Assembly: GCA_903772945.1 (NCBI GenBank)
Contig: CAICTM010000265.1
Coordinates: 18,757-82,756, forward strand
Direction: 5' to 3'
Source: Seminavis robusta
Lineage: Eukaryota > Bacillariophyta > Bacillariophyceae > Naviculales > Naviculaceae
Length of the DNA stretch: 64,000 bases
Position 1 is the first letter of the stretch. The number at the start of each line of letters is the position of its first letter. Position numbers and translations under genes: made by a program. Of the stretch, positions 10,483-20,120 are shown piece by piece. The notes beneath the pieces were generated by a model, which saw only the letters and a list, made by a program, of their open reading frames with translations, was not told the origin of the DNA and ran no database searches.

Positions 10483-11610
10483 CTACAGCCCCCAGCGCCA
10501 TTGAATCGTATCGCCTGGGCGTATGCTCAACCACTGCAGCAGGGCGCTGGACTGCACAAAGCAAGTCGGTGCCTCCACCGTGGTTCCATCCGGGAAGGAG
10601 ATTGTAATTGCAGCGCCATTATTTTCGTCCTCGCTTACATCTGTCATAGTGGATTGTTCAACTTCAGCTTTGATCTGTTGCCGGAAGCTGCCTAAGAACT
10701 CGTCAAGAGTATCGCCAACTCCTTCCTTCCACTGACGGACCACTGCAGGATGAAAGGATTCAATGGCCTTGATGACCTCATATGCTTGCAATAAGACCTT
10801 CTTGGGTACCATTGCAATGTTGAGGTGAGCAGGCTTCAAAAGCCGCCCCAGCATCTTGCACGTACCCGGAGCTTGCAGCAGCTCTGTAACAAAACAGGCC
10901 TGAGCATGTTCAGTGAGCTTCTTGACTTTTTTCGGGCCTAGATAGTGCGACATGATCTCCACGGTGTGGACAATCCCAATCCAAGCAATCAGATGACCAA
11001 CCAGCTCTTTGAATATGTCAACAACCGGCACAACGGAAGTGCCCCCGGCTTTGCTGAGTATCTGGATGATTTTTTGCGCCCGGTTCTCTGCATTAGTCTT
11101 CAGATAGTTACACAACAGCTCATACATCTCTGGTGACAAATTCTGCTGCTCTGCTTTCGAGCCTTGTTTCTTCAAATCCGATGACCCGCATGTCTTGTAG
11201 ACGAATAGGAACAAATCAACGCCAAATTGGGGCTGCAAAGTAGGCCACTCTTCTCCGTCAGCTGAGTCCAGTCGGTAGAGTGGTGAGTTTCGGTCTTCCA
11301 GAGAACGCAGCACAGTAGTCACGAGAGGCAAATCCTTGGCGACTATCGCTCGACCACCCTTCAAAAACGTCTTCGTGATTTGGAACATGGCTGGAAGTAT
11401 CAAGCTCTTGACGGTTCCATTCCATTCCTTGTTGACTGCTGTGAACGAGGCAAAGTCTGTGGTGCTGTCATTGAGAGCATAGCCAAGAACGTGTTTGAGG
11501 ACCAACCCCTCCATCACGTCAGGTGCACCCTGTACCAATGATGTACAGCGGTTCTTCTTGTCACTATCATGAGCGCCATCGTGGCTCTTTTGCTCGTGAG
11601 ATGCAAACAT
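10483..11610 (-). CDS. Hypothetical protein, 375 aa, F-box-like N-terminus
   Basis: Single exon. I take the ATG at 11610; the frame extends nine codons further but only to a TTG. After a charged start, residues about 30-60 (VMEGLVLKHVLGYALN...FTAVNKEWN) resemble an F-box-type helix pair with the typical NKEW turn, but this is weak. The middle is a run of amphipathic helices, possibly an armadillo-like fold, and the C-terminus (ITISFPDGTTVEAPTCFVQS) looks like a small beta-rich module of unclear type. No signal peptide or membrane span. If F-box-like, it would act as a ubiquitin-ligase adaptor; this is inference only. Confidence 0.5.
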   Translation of the reverse strand: MFASHEQKSHDGAHDSDKKNRCTSLVQGAPDVMEGLVLKHVLGYALNDSTTDFASFTAVNKEWNGTVKSLILPAMFQITKTFLKGGRAIVAKDLPLVTTVLRSLEDRNSPLYRLDSADGEEWPTLQPQFGVDLFLFVYKTCGSSDLKKQGSKAEQQNLSPEMYELLCNYLKTNAENRAQKIIQILSKAGGTSVVPVVDIFKELVGHLIAWIGIVHTVEIMSHYLGPKKVKKLTEHAQACFVTELLQAPGTCKMLGRLLKPAHLNIAMVPKKVLLQAYEVIKAIESFHPAVVRQWKEGVGDTLDEFLGSFRQQIKAEVEQSTMTDVSEDENNGAAITISFPDGTTVEAPTCFVQSSALLQWLSIRPGDTIQWRWGL

Positions 11611-11959
11611 TGTTTGTCTTTTGGACAAAGGAAACAATGCTGTTTTTCGTTTTTGTGTTGACGATCGAGCCGTGGAGTGTGGAGCGTGGAGCGTGGAGCG
11701 TGGAGAGCTGCGTGGAGAGCTGCATGGAGTCGTTTCGAAGGCTCGAAAATCGAACGTTAAATCTTTGAAGATTTAACAATGAAGGTGCGGCACAGTCTGT
11801 CTGCCAGCTCCCAGTGCCAACACCACAAACGGTTCACAAAACAATGATGTCATTTCGAAGAGCTTTTGGAAGTCACATTTTTCTTGAAAGTTGGCTTCTC
11901 ATCATCAAAGACAGTCTTTCAAAATCACAACCTTCGACTTGAGAGTGAGTCTTCCAACC
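11611..11959. repeat. Short GGAGCGT tandem repeat and a perfect 22 bp palindrome between divergent genes
   Basis: Positions 11672-11730 hold back-to-back copies of GTGGAGCGTG/GTGGAGAGCTGC. Positions 11756-11777 form a perfect inverted repeat, arms GTTAAATCTT and AAGATTTAAC around a TG centre. The region separates the divergent genes starting at 11610 (minus) and 11960 (plus), so it may contain their promoters; that role is not demonstrated. Confidence 0.6.
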
Positions 11960-13330
11960 ATGGCAATCACAAGCACCAAACGCTGCAGTGAAGAAGACGA
12001 TCTGGAGAAGGAGGATGGACGAAAACGACTGAAAGCTGGTACCAAGATTTGCAATGAATATGATGGATATTCCTTGCAAGGCCAAGCCTCGCCCAAAATA
12101 GACACGGTCCAGATGTCTTCCATGTCGGCCACTACCTTTTTCGATCAATACATTCGTCAGCGAAAACCCTGCATCTTGGATGGCTTGCCGCCAACTACTA
12201 CTACTAGTAGTAGTAGTAGTAGCAATGATAAGGAGATTGCCATTACACGAGAGTTGTTGGAATCCGTGGCAGGCTCGCGCCCAATTCAAGTGGAGAAGCG
12301 TGTTGGCCCAAATGACAACTTTGGCCAGAATCGAACCGCCACACGACAAGTGGCGATGCCGATCCGTGACTTTTTAAAGGCACTCCTGGATAGCGACAAT
12401 GAACTCTTGTATTGGTCCACACAAGAAGACACGGATGATCCCTATAATGTCCCCTGCCGGCAATTGTTGGAGCAACACAAAATTCCACCCCAAATCAATT
12501 TGGCGGGAAATCTTGTGTTGAGTTCGTGCAATCTATGGATGGGACGATCCGGGCAGGGTGCCTCGTCGGGATTGCATCATGACTATCACGACAATTTCTA
12601 TTGTCTCTTGCACGGGCGCAAGCGATTTCGACTCTTGTCGCCCGATGGTGCCCCCCATTTGCACGTCTACGGACAAATTGAATGCATTCATCCCAATGGA
12701 CGCATCTCCTATGCGGGAAACGAAACTCGAGCCGATGGAGTTCCACTCAGTTCTTTGGAAGAAAAGGACGATGATGATGACGACGACGAAGAGGAAGAAG
12801 TTGTCTTGGGACAGGGTTTTGACTACATCTCGGACGATGAGGAAGATCAAGAAGCTTTTGAGAAATCCAACCAAAAGGATGATTTTGAGGAAATGTTTGC
12901 GCAAGATGATGAAAAGAACGTCGATGACGACGACGACAACGACAATGACACCAGTCTCAAGAATTCTTCTTCCAAAAACGACAATTCACAGCCAGAGGAT
13001 GACAGTCACCCGGATAGTTTTTCCCGCATCAATCCATGCCAGGCCGATCAGGATGCCTTGCACAAGGAGTTCCCATCGTATGGCTCTCGTCGACAAGTGC
13101 TGATAGAGTTACAGGCGGGGCAAATGCTCTACTTGCCCGCAGGATGGTTTCACGAGGTCACTTCGTACAGTAGTAATAAGAACAATGCTGCATTGGGAGA
13201 ATGCCACATGGCATTGAACTACTGGTATCATCCTCCGGATGATCTGGAGAACTTTGACAATCCATACAAGGACGACTTTTGGAAAAAGGAAGAGCAGCAT
13301 CGACTCAAACTGTCGGCAAAGAAGATGTAG
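11960..13330 (+). CDS. JmjC/cupin-8-type Fe(II)/2-oxoglutarate oxygenase with acidic insert, 456 aa
   Basis: Start at ATG 11960 (context ACCATGG); the frame reaches further upstream only without an ATG. Residues 1-30 are charged with a possible nuclear signal (KEDGRKRLK). The domain begins at FDQYIRQRKPCILDG and FLKALLDSD. The metal ligands are H206-x-D208 in SGLHHDYHDN, followed by FYCLLHGRKRFRLLSP, and the distal His398 in LYLPAGWFHEV. Tyr/Trp residues in ALNYWYHPP follow. Between the two metal-binding segments lies an Asp/Glu-rich insert at about residues 265-350, making the spacing ~190 residues instead of about 80-100. Such proteins hydroxylate protein or tRNA substrates; with these motifs a TYW5/JMJD7-like hydroxylase is as likely as a histone demethylase. 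Confidence 0.85.
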   Translation: MAITSTKRCSEEDDLEKEDGRKRLKAGTKICNEYDGYSLQGQASPKIDTVQMSSMSATTFFDQYIRQRKPCILDGLPPTTTTSSSSSSNDKEIAITRELLESVAGSRPIQVEKRVGPNDNFGQNRTATRQVAMPIRDFLKALLDSDNELLYWSTQEDTDDPYNVPCRQLLEQHKIPPQINLAGNLVLSSCNLWMGRSGQGASSGLHHDYHDNFYCLLHGRKRFRLLSPDGAPHLHVYGQIECIHPNGRISYAGNETRADGVPLSSLEEKDDDDDDDEEEEVVLGQGFDYISDDEEDQEAFEKSNQKDDFEEMFAQDDEKNVDDDDDNDNDTSLKNSSSKNDNSQPEDDSHPDSFSRINPCQADQDALHKEFPSYGSRRQVLIELQAGQMLYLPAGWFHEVTSYSSNKNNAALGECHMALNYWYHPPDDLENFDNPYKDDFWKKEEQHRLKLSAKKM

Positions 13331-13431
13331 TAGAGTACTGTTATGTTATAGAATAGATTCAATTCAAGTACCACTTTCTGCAACATCTTTAGTTAGGTAG
13401 CTTTTCATCCTCGTTCCCGTGCTTGTGGCTA

Positions 13432-14037
13432 CTAGTCGAGAGGACTGGTGGGCTCGTTGTGGCTTCTGCCGGTATCGGTACGTCTTGTGCTTACCGTACG
13501 GACGGTCTTGTGCTCTGAAGGTGTCGCTTCAGCCGGACTCCTGAGCTTTGGACGCTTACATGTATTCGACTGCGTGTGGACCCTTAGTATTTGACTGTGG
13601 TGCAATCGTTGCGCTCGGCAGTTCTCAAGAGGGACAAAGGCAAACCAGGACATTGGCGCTGCTATCATTTTGGTGGGGGGCTCGACTTCCGTCTCTTGGT
13701 CCTCGGCCATGGCGGGGACGCGGTACCAGGTAGTAGCTGACTGGATACCGGTATCGGTTGTACGGTATGGAAGCAGCGCCCACTGGGCAGAGCTAGCCGC
13801 GGGCACCAGCCGTGCACCAAGAAACACCAAACGAGAAAATCAGACCTGGATAGACTTGTCTGTGCACTGTTTGCCCTTGGCTTTCTCAGCTGAAGACGGA
13901 GATGGCCGGCGCCTGGGGTTGTAGGCCAATACATTGCAGCCATGGTGGGTTCGAATAGTTCCTTGCTCCGACAAAAAGAGAAATCCAAAGAGGACGGTCT
14001 CCCTTGGCTTATCTTCCTTGCTTGTAATGGCTATCAT
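13432..14037 (-). CDS. Possible two-exon hypothetical gene, 166 aa
   Basis: Two minus-strand open stretches join cleanly: exon 13846-14037 from ATG at 14037 and exon 13432-13740. The 105 bp intron begins GTCTGA and ends CCAG, both in phase 0 (KSIQ then SATTWYRV). The product has hydrophobic TVLFGFLFLSEQGTI near residue 15 and a basic C-terminus. I recognise no family. The surrounding composition is not strongly coding, and this could be a chance join. It lies convergent to the JmjC-type gene. Confidence 0.3.
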
Positions 14038-14298
14038 AGCTAGTACGTAGGAAATTGCATACTACTTAAATACTGGCACACCTATTACTGAAAAGGAAAG
14101 GTAACCAAGGACTTCGCGTCGGGTTAGGCCAATGGGGCAAGCTCACTAAGTGCCACCAGCCACCGGTACTGGTATGACTTTCCTTTCCACAACTAGGGAA
14201 ATCCATTGACAAGGGGGTCCACCGAGACATGCATGAGTGGCTTTGACAAGGGCAATTTTTAAAGGGGGGATCGAGCACACCCTCAAAGCATATCAGTG

Positions 14299-15207
14299 TC
14301 AATCATCACGAGACCCCGGGCAGCCATTGTCACGAAGCCACTGGATCACTTCCCTATGGTTACCCATGCAGGCAAGGCGATATGTATTTGCATTCCACTG
14401 ACAGCCTTTTTCACGAGCCCACATCAAAATTTCCAAGTGTCCACCTTCAGCAGCACATTCACATGTCTCTTGATTCCATGGACAACCATTTTCATGAGCC
14501 CACTTTAGAATTTCCAGATGGCCATTTAGAGCAGAAACTGAGCATGTGTATTCATTCCATGGACAACCATTTGCACGAGCCCACTTTAAGATTTCCAAAT
14601 GTCCAAATTTAGCAGCTTCGTGGCATGTCCATGAATCCCATGGACAACCGTTCTCTCTTAACCAAATCAGAATTTCCAAATGTCCAACTTCAGCAGCTGC
14701 ACTGCATGCCAAAGCATCCCATGGGAATCCTTGTTGGCGTGCCCATTTCATGACAGTCAGGTTTCCACTTTTGGCAATGACAATGCAAACATTACTACGA
14801 TGAGGTGTTTTGTTGCTGGAATTGTCCTCGAGCCAGTATTCTGCACATGGCTGGTTACAGAATGTTTTGCAGTAGAGAGTGTCTGTGGGGGTAGGTGAGC
14901 GTCGGGGAGGACGCCATCCAGGGTTCTCTACAATGGTTGTTGGAATTTTCTTGAGCTCAATTTTGCAGTAGTCTTTGTACAGTTGATTCATCTTCTTGTT
15001 GACAGCTCCTACAAAAGCTTACTGTCCAACACCAACAAGAGGAAGAATGCCTTGGATCCAAATCTCATTCTTGTGCAACAGAAGAACATCGACGGGGGGA
15101 GACATCTTCTGTTTCTTATTGTTGCTTGCACTGCTATTGGCAGCAGCAGCAGCACCACCACCATCACCACCAGTATTATCGCCAGTACTAATACTATCAG
15201 AAGACAT
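14299..15207 (-). pseudogene. Ankyrin-type repeat protein interrupted by one in-frame TAA
   Basis: One continuous minus-strand frame runs from ATG at 15207 to the stop at 14299, broken only by TAA at 15021-15019. On either side the sequence reads as one domain: EIWIQGILPLVGVGQ, stop, AFVGAVNKKMNQLYKDYC. In related algal proteins, as I recall them, the stop position is an aromatic residue, so a single TAC/TAT to TAA change is the simplest reading. Downstream there are about six ankyrin-like units of ~27 residues, each containing GHLEILKWARENGCPWN-like text. Such proteins mediate protein contacts. If translation restarted at ATG 14991, a 230 aa product with the repeats intact could still be made. 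A 14 nt intron spanning the stop is too short to be credible. Confidence 0.75.
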
Positions 15208-15904
15208 GATCAACAATCGGGTTGACTCTTGCCTACCGATAGCTAGTGTAATGGGGAAAGTTACTATGGGTTATTAGAGAGAGCTAAGATGAGGATGGGG
15301 ACGGAGAGTACTGTAGTCTTGCTTTACAATACGAAGCTATCCAGGAAGACACGTCTGGGCTTGAGGTAGTTGCGGTAAAAGATAATTTTGATTCAAATAT
15401 GCAGAGTAAAGTATATCTTTAACCCTATATTTACCGCACTTACTCGTCCAAAACTGTCTCCCAATCTTCTGGCTGGTTCGTTTGCTGTCGGCTGTCGAGG
15501 ATCAAGTGTGCAGCCAGTGCTGTGTTGGATCTTACCGTGCTCTAGCTAGCTAGCTAGCTAGTAGCTCCTTTGCGGAGGACTAAGCTACCGGTAGCCAGCA
15601 TCGGACCAACGACCAACCATCAATGGTTCACCTCTCACCTCCTCACCACGTTTCTTCATCTCCATGATGTATTGTGCTGCTGCGTCATCTTTTCCTGATC
15701 TACTACACGTAGCTAGCTACCGGTAGTATTCACCAACGGAGGGAAGATCCGGCGGTTGTATGAAGTAAGTTGCCTAATCCACGGTGTCTATCTATCTAGC
15801 TAGCTAGCTAGTAGAAGATGGGCACACCTGGAAAAGCCTCGCGGAAGTAAATTGCTACCTGGCAGGGTGTTTTTGAACTACTTGCTAGCTAGGTAATTCT
15901 TTTG
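15208..15904. other. Gene-free stretch with AGCT/CTAG-rich simple repeats
   Basis: No coding region is seen. Runs of CTAGCTAGCTAG occur at about 15541-15562 and 15793-15812, and ACCGGT-centred palindromes at about 15584 and 15718. These are the same short motifs found in most spacers of this window. Confidence 0.6.
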
Positions 15905-15905
15905 T

Positions 15906-16832
15906 TTACTCTTCCTGAGCTTCCTCAAAGTCTTGCCATATGTCGTCATCATCCGCGGACGATGCTTCCCCTAACGCAGCAGTAGTCGATTCCTCGCCTG
16001 TTTTGCTATCCGCATTCAAGTCAATGTCACCAAAGGATATGGACACATCGGGATTCAGTTTGGGTGCCGGTGGTGGTTTCTTGAGCAAGAAGGGTCCTCC
16101 TGCCTTTTTGGGAGATTCTTGCGAAGAAGAATCCTTTTTGGATATTGTTGATTTTTTGCCAGAGCCCAAGTTGATGTGAATCTTTTGTCCCTCTTGCAGA
16201 CTCAGGTTTTGATTATTGTCGTATTCTTTTGCAAAGTGCTGTTTTGCTTGTTCGGCCTCTTCTCGTCGTTTTATGGATTTGACAAAGAACTGCAATGATT
16301 CTCTAAAATCGGTAGCTTCGTCTCGATCTCGAAATCCAAATCCAATGCGAGCTTCTCGACCGGATCGTTCATCCAGAATGCGGACGACGAAATAGCGACT
16401 CGAATCCACGACATTTTCGACAAAGTACTCGAGTGACAGCTTTTGTGGTTGATTAGTGGAAGAAGAAGAAAGATCGATTGTGGATTGGGCAAAAATTTGA
16501 ATGGAATTCGGGTCATCTGGGTCTTGCAAATGACGAAACAAGAGCAACAGTTTGTCGCCATGTTGTTCCACCAGCAAAGAGCACGTCTTGAGAGGAGTTG
16601 CCAAATTCCAATCTTCCGCTCTGAATGGAAAGAAGAAGAAGAAAAAAAGAGAGGAATCGATGAGCTGGCTGTTGTGCAAACACGGGAACGAAAGTGAAAG
16701 AAGAAGTCAACGGTAGTGTACCCACCTGTGACCTCCAGCCGTCTTGAGTGGAGGAATCTTGTACAGATAAACCTCTTCTGCACTCAGCAGTTTCTGGCCC
16801 ACCAAGTCGGTAGCCGAAGGTGGTTCTGTCAT
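15906..16832 (-). CDS. NECAP: NECAP-like endocytic adaptor (adaptin ear-binding coat-associated protein), 273 aa
   Basis: Two exons: 16726-16832 (ATG at 16832) and 15906-16620, with a 105 bp intron (GTGGGT...CAG), joined in frame. Exon 1 encodes LLSAEEVYLYKIPPLKTAGGH, the start of the NECAP PHear domain. Exon 2 continues RAEDWNLATP..., then IQIFAQSTI, VVDSSRYFVVRI, IGFGFRDRDEATDF and LQEGQKIHINL, in the order seen in NECAP1/2. The C-terminus is Ser/Pro-rich and ends DDDIWQDFEEAQEE; WQDF is a WxxF motif, which in NECAPs binds the AP-2 alpha appendage. The protein is therefore likely to work in clathrin-mediated endocytosis at the plasma membrane. Confidence 0.9.
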
Positions 16833-17178
16833 CCTTTACTGTAGCTACTCTAGAATGTATGCATGTAGCGGTAATAGTCTGGGTAGTCCGCTCGCCCGTC
16901 GACGGCAACGATGGCCAGGAGGCGGAAATTCAGAGACAATATTGTGCCTGGCTTCTACTGCATCTCAGGCTTCACAGCCTTGCTGGCTCATATCTTTTCT
17001 GGATCTTTGGGCTTCCAAGAAAACCAGAAGCAAGGTGGTTCGGTACCGGTACACATCAACCCTTCAATGCATAATCCATCCATGAGGTCCAATCCTTCAT
17101 AGTCTTCTCCCAAGCCACAACAATGAATGCAAGATCTCTGGCATTTCGATTGCTCTGAAGTCAGCCACTGGTAGTGAG
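16833..17178. other. Intergenic region between two divergent genes
   Basis: It separates the NECAP-like gene (minus) from the metallo-hydrolase gene (plus) and so presumably holds both promoters. A GGTACCGGTACA palindrome lies at 17040-17052. No other structure is seen. Confidence 0.5.
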
Positions 17179-18439
17179 ATGATATTGAAAACCCCGACAA
17201 GCCGTTGCTTCCTTTCAGGCTGCGCCAACTGGCCGCTCTTCTTGGTTCTCCTCTGTTGTAGGCCGACTATTGTGAATGCTAACGACGACGGGTGGTTCGA
17301 AACGGTATCTTTTGCGGTCCCTGAGGGCGCTCCCTGGACCAGCTTGACAAGAACACGCGAACGATACACAACCGAAGCGAATGACGGCCATGAAGCCAAC
17401 TTTTGGTTGATCCAAGGCAGTCAGGCGGCCGTGCTCATTGACACGGGATTTGGGTTGGAGAATTTGGCCCAGCACTTGATGGACGGTGGATACTGGAACG
17501 CTTCTACCACCCCGTTGGTGGTGGTGGCATCCCATGAACACTTTGATCATGCGGCTGGCATGTCCGTGTTTCCCGCTGCTACTAGCAGTGACGTTGTCCT
17601 GGCTGCCGGATCAGGAGATGCCAATGCCATTACCGAGAGCATCACGGCGAGAACTGCCGATATTCTTGTCCAGGAAATGGCCTTTTACCCGGACGAGTAC
17701 TTTTCAGAAGCGCCTCCATCTGTCACTGACTTTGCGGCCCGGCTGTCCGACTTTCAAACGCAAGCAAACATTGACAGGGAGCTTGTAGAGGGTGATACTA
17801 TCGAGTTGGGAGACGGGGCTGTGTTAACCATCATGGCGCTCCCAGGACATACACCTGGATCCATTGCTCTGTACGACGGACCCAGTCAAACAATCTTCAC
17901 GGGAGATACCCTTTACGCAGGCTATTTGATTGATAATGCTGTCGATTCCAACGTTGACGACTACGCAACCTCCATGGACCGGCTCGCTGCTTTGTCGGTC
18001 AAACAAGCCTATCCTGGCCACGGTGAGGCATTATCAGGGGAACAGTATCTTGCTGTCATTGATTGCTATAATGGCGGGGAAGAGGACTGCTCTTACGTTG
18101 TCGAAGAAATACCTGGAACTGTCAAACCACTGTCCAGAAGCAGCAGCAGCAGCAGTACTTCAGAGTCCGTCCCTCCAGATGGAAACATCACAACGACAGC
18201 CCCAACTACCACCACTGATGGTGGAGACTCGGACACGGTACCCAGTGGAAGCAGCGCTTCATCCAGGTAAGTTAGTTAGTTGACCTAGTTTTATGCGGAC
18301 ATCGTCATGAAGAGACAGTACACTGCACCCTTTTTCATCTTGCATGCACTCCTTTCGCCTCACCAATTGGGCATGCTGTAGGTTTCCCTTGCCCGTGCTC
18401 CTGGTGGTGCCGATCTTGGCGTTCACGCATGTGTTTTGA
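17179..18439 (+). CDS. Secreted metallo-beta-lactamase-fold hydrolase with GPI-type tail, 381 aa
   Basis: Exons 17179-18266 and 18382-18439; the 115 bp intron (GTAAGT...TAG) joins in frame. An N-terminal signal peptide spans about residues 1-34 (NWPLFLVLLCCRPTIVNA). The metallo-beta-lactamase metal ligands are present: H119-x-H121-x-D123-H124 in ASHEHFDHAAG, H224 in LPGHTPGS, D243 in FTGDTLYAG and H281 in YPGHGE. This pattern fits glyoxalase II-like/lactonase-like hydrolases. A Ser/Thr-rich linker follows, and the small second exon adds FPLPVLLVVPILAFTHVF, a hydrophobic end typical of a GPI-anchor signal. The likely location is the cell surface. The substrate is unknown. Confidence 0.82.
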
Positions 18440-19283
18440 CTCAATGTCAACATTTAAAAATACATATTATATGTCCGGCCAAAGCGGGCCTTCTTTGTAG
18501 CCCCGACTGCTTCGAATACGTAACAATTAACAATGCAAACTGCTGCACGTATTTTATTTGCAATGGTACGTACTGTCAGTGCGTGCTGGGAGAGTCACAT
18601 TAGCAACAACTAGCCAGCTTGTGGCAACTGGCAAAGCTACGGTGAAGGTATGTCGACGGAAGCGTCCGCGAGACTCGCTTAATTGCATGATGTGGGAACT
18701 TCAAAGCTGATGATTGCTGTAGTGCTGCACTGGCTGGTTGCCCGTGCATTCGTCTTGACTGTTGTCTCCTACCCGTAGCTACGTCGCCGCGTCTCTTTGA
18801 AATGGTGATCGCGACTCTGCGGTCTTTCGGTGGATGACAACAGGACAAGAGAGACAAACCATACAGCGATTCAAGTAGGTTTCATTGCTAGAAATGTCCC
18901 CGTTGTTCCAAACCAACCAGTTGTCCCAGTTCCAGTGCACAATGCCAAGCCTGGGGAAAGACAGGAGCCTGGCATTTCACCAGTTATAATTTTGGTGAAA
19001 TCTGAAGATACTTGTAGCAGTGTAAATTATGTAGAAGCCAGCAGAGATATAATGTCAAGCTCTAACCCTTTCTGAGCGGGCCTGTGTGAGGTCATTCATT
19101 TTGCCCGAATTGTGACCTCGTCAGTTGACACCAATCCAAAAGATCCAATTCTTGCTTGACCTTTACCTGAACTGCACCCATCGTGCCACAAACCACAAGC
19201 CACAAACCCTGCTTCCAAAGGCAACTTAGCCAACTGACCCACCGTCCTTTTACTTTAGTTAGTTAGTTCGCGCTCAAATCAAG
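18440..19283. other. Gene-free stretch
   Basis: No convincing gene is seen. A minus-strand and a plus-strand open frame of about 80 codons lack ATG starts or natural composition. Positions ~19180-19283 are likely the promoter and leader of the following gene. Confidence 0.5.
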
Positions 19284-20120
19284 ATGGCTCTCTCTGACTC
19301 TGACGATGACGAATCTGAAGAAGAGGAAGAAAGCGAGGACGAGGCCCCAGGAGCCCTTTCCTCCTATGCAGTAGCACAAGGGAACAAGAAGAAGAATCTA
19401 ACGGATTTTGAGGCTTTTGATGAGGGTGACGAGAATACGACAGTGGAGAAGATGAAGACGATCATGGCTCTGCGTGAGACTCTGGGAATGGATCAAGATA
19501 CGCAGTGGTTGATAGAGGAGAAGCGGAAAGAAGAAGAGAAGAAACGCCAGGAAAACATGACAATGGAAGAAAAGACTGCGGCATCGGGAGACATGATGGC
19601 CCGTATTCGAGCGAAGCACATGGCCAAGCAAAAAGAGTTGGAAGTCGAGCAGGAGAAAGCTAATGAAGAAAAGCGTGCCTTGAGAGCCAAGGCGGCCTTG
19701 GAAGCGGCCGCCAAAGACTCGGATGACGAGGACAGTGACGACTCGGATGCTCCAAAGAAGAAGAAAAAGAAGAAGAAACCCAAGAAGGTAGAGAGCTCGG
19801 ATGAAGAGGAGGAGGAAGAAGAGGTTCCCAAGAAGAAGAAGAAGAAAAAGAAGAAGAAAGTTGACTCTGATGACGAGGAAGAAGAAGAGCCCCCAGAGGA
19901 GGAAGTCAAGAAGAAGAAAAAGAAGAAGAAGAAACAAGTTGACTCTGACGAGGAGGAGGAAGAAGAGCCACCAGAGGAGGAAGTCAAGAAGAAGAAAAAG
20001 AAGAAAAAGAAAAAAGTTGAGACTGATGACGAGGAGGAGGAGGATGAGCCACCGCCAGAGGAAAAGAAGAAGAAGAAAAAGAAGAAGAAAAAACAAGTGG
20101 ACTCGGACGATGACGACTAG
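19284..20120 (+). CDS. Lys/Glu block-repeat charged protein, 278 aa
   Basis: ATG at 19284, single exon. The N-terminus is acidic (SDSDDDESEEEEESEDE). A region of about residues 45-150 is a predicted coiled coil (MKTIMALRETLGMDQDTQWL, then long Glu/Lys helices). From residue ~155 the protein alternates poly-Lys blocks of 8-10 with acidic blocks such as VDSDDEEEEEPPEEEV, about four to five units, ending DSDDDD. No globular domain is evident after residue 150. Such proteins are commonly nucleolar or RNA/chromatin-associated, but that is inference from charge alone. The repeats are imperfect at DNA level, so selection on charge is plausible. Confidence 0.65.
   Translation: MALSDSDDDESEEEEESEDEAPGALSSYAVAQGNKKKNLTDFEAFDEGDENTTVEKMKTIMALRETLGMDQDTQWLIEEKRKEEEKKRQENMTMEEKTAASGDMMARIRAKHMAKQKELEVEQEKANEEKRALRAKAALEAAAKDSDDEDSDDSDAPKKKKKKKKPKKVESSDEEEEEEEVPKKKKKKKKKKVDSDDEEEEEPPEEEVKKKKKKKKKQVDSDEEEEEEPPEEEVKKKKKKKKKKVETDDEEEEDEPPPEEKKKKKKKKKKQVDSDDDD

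Noticed and set aside
11891-11959. Upstream extension of the JmjC-type protein
   Set aside because: The longer frame begins with TTG; the ATG at 11960 has good context.
13940-13960. Possible tRNA TpsiC-like GGTTCGAA
   Set aside because: No matching A box, anticodon stem or acceptor pairing could be built around it. No tRNA was found anywhere in the window.
18830-19075. 81-codon plus-strand frame rich in Val and Pro
   Set aside because: It starts without an ATG and has no splice partner or recognisable domain.
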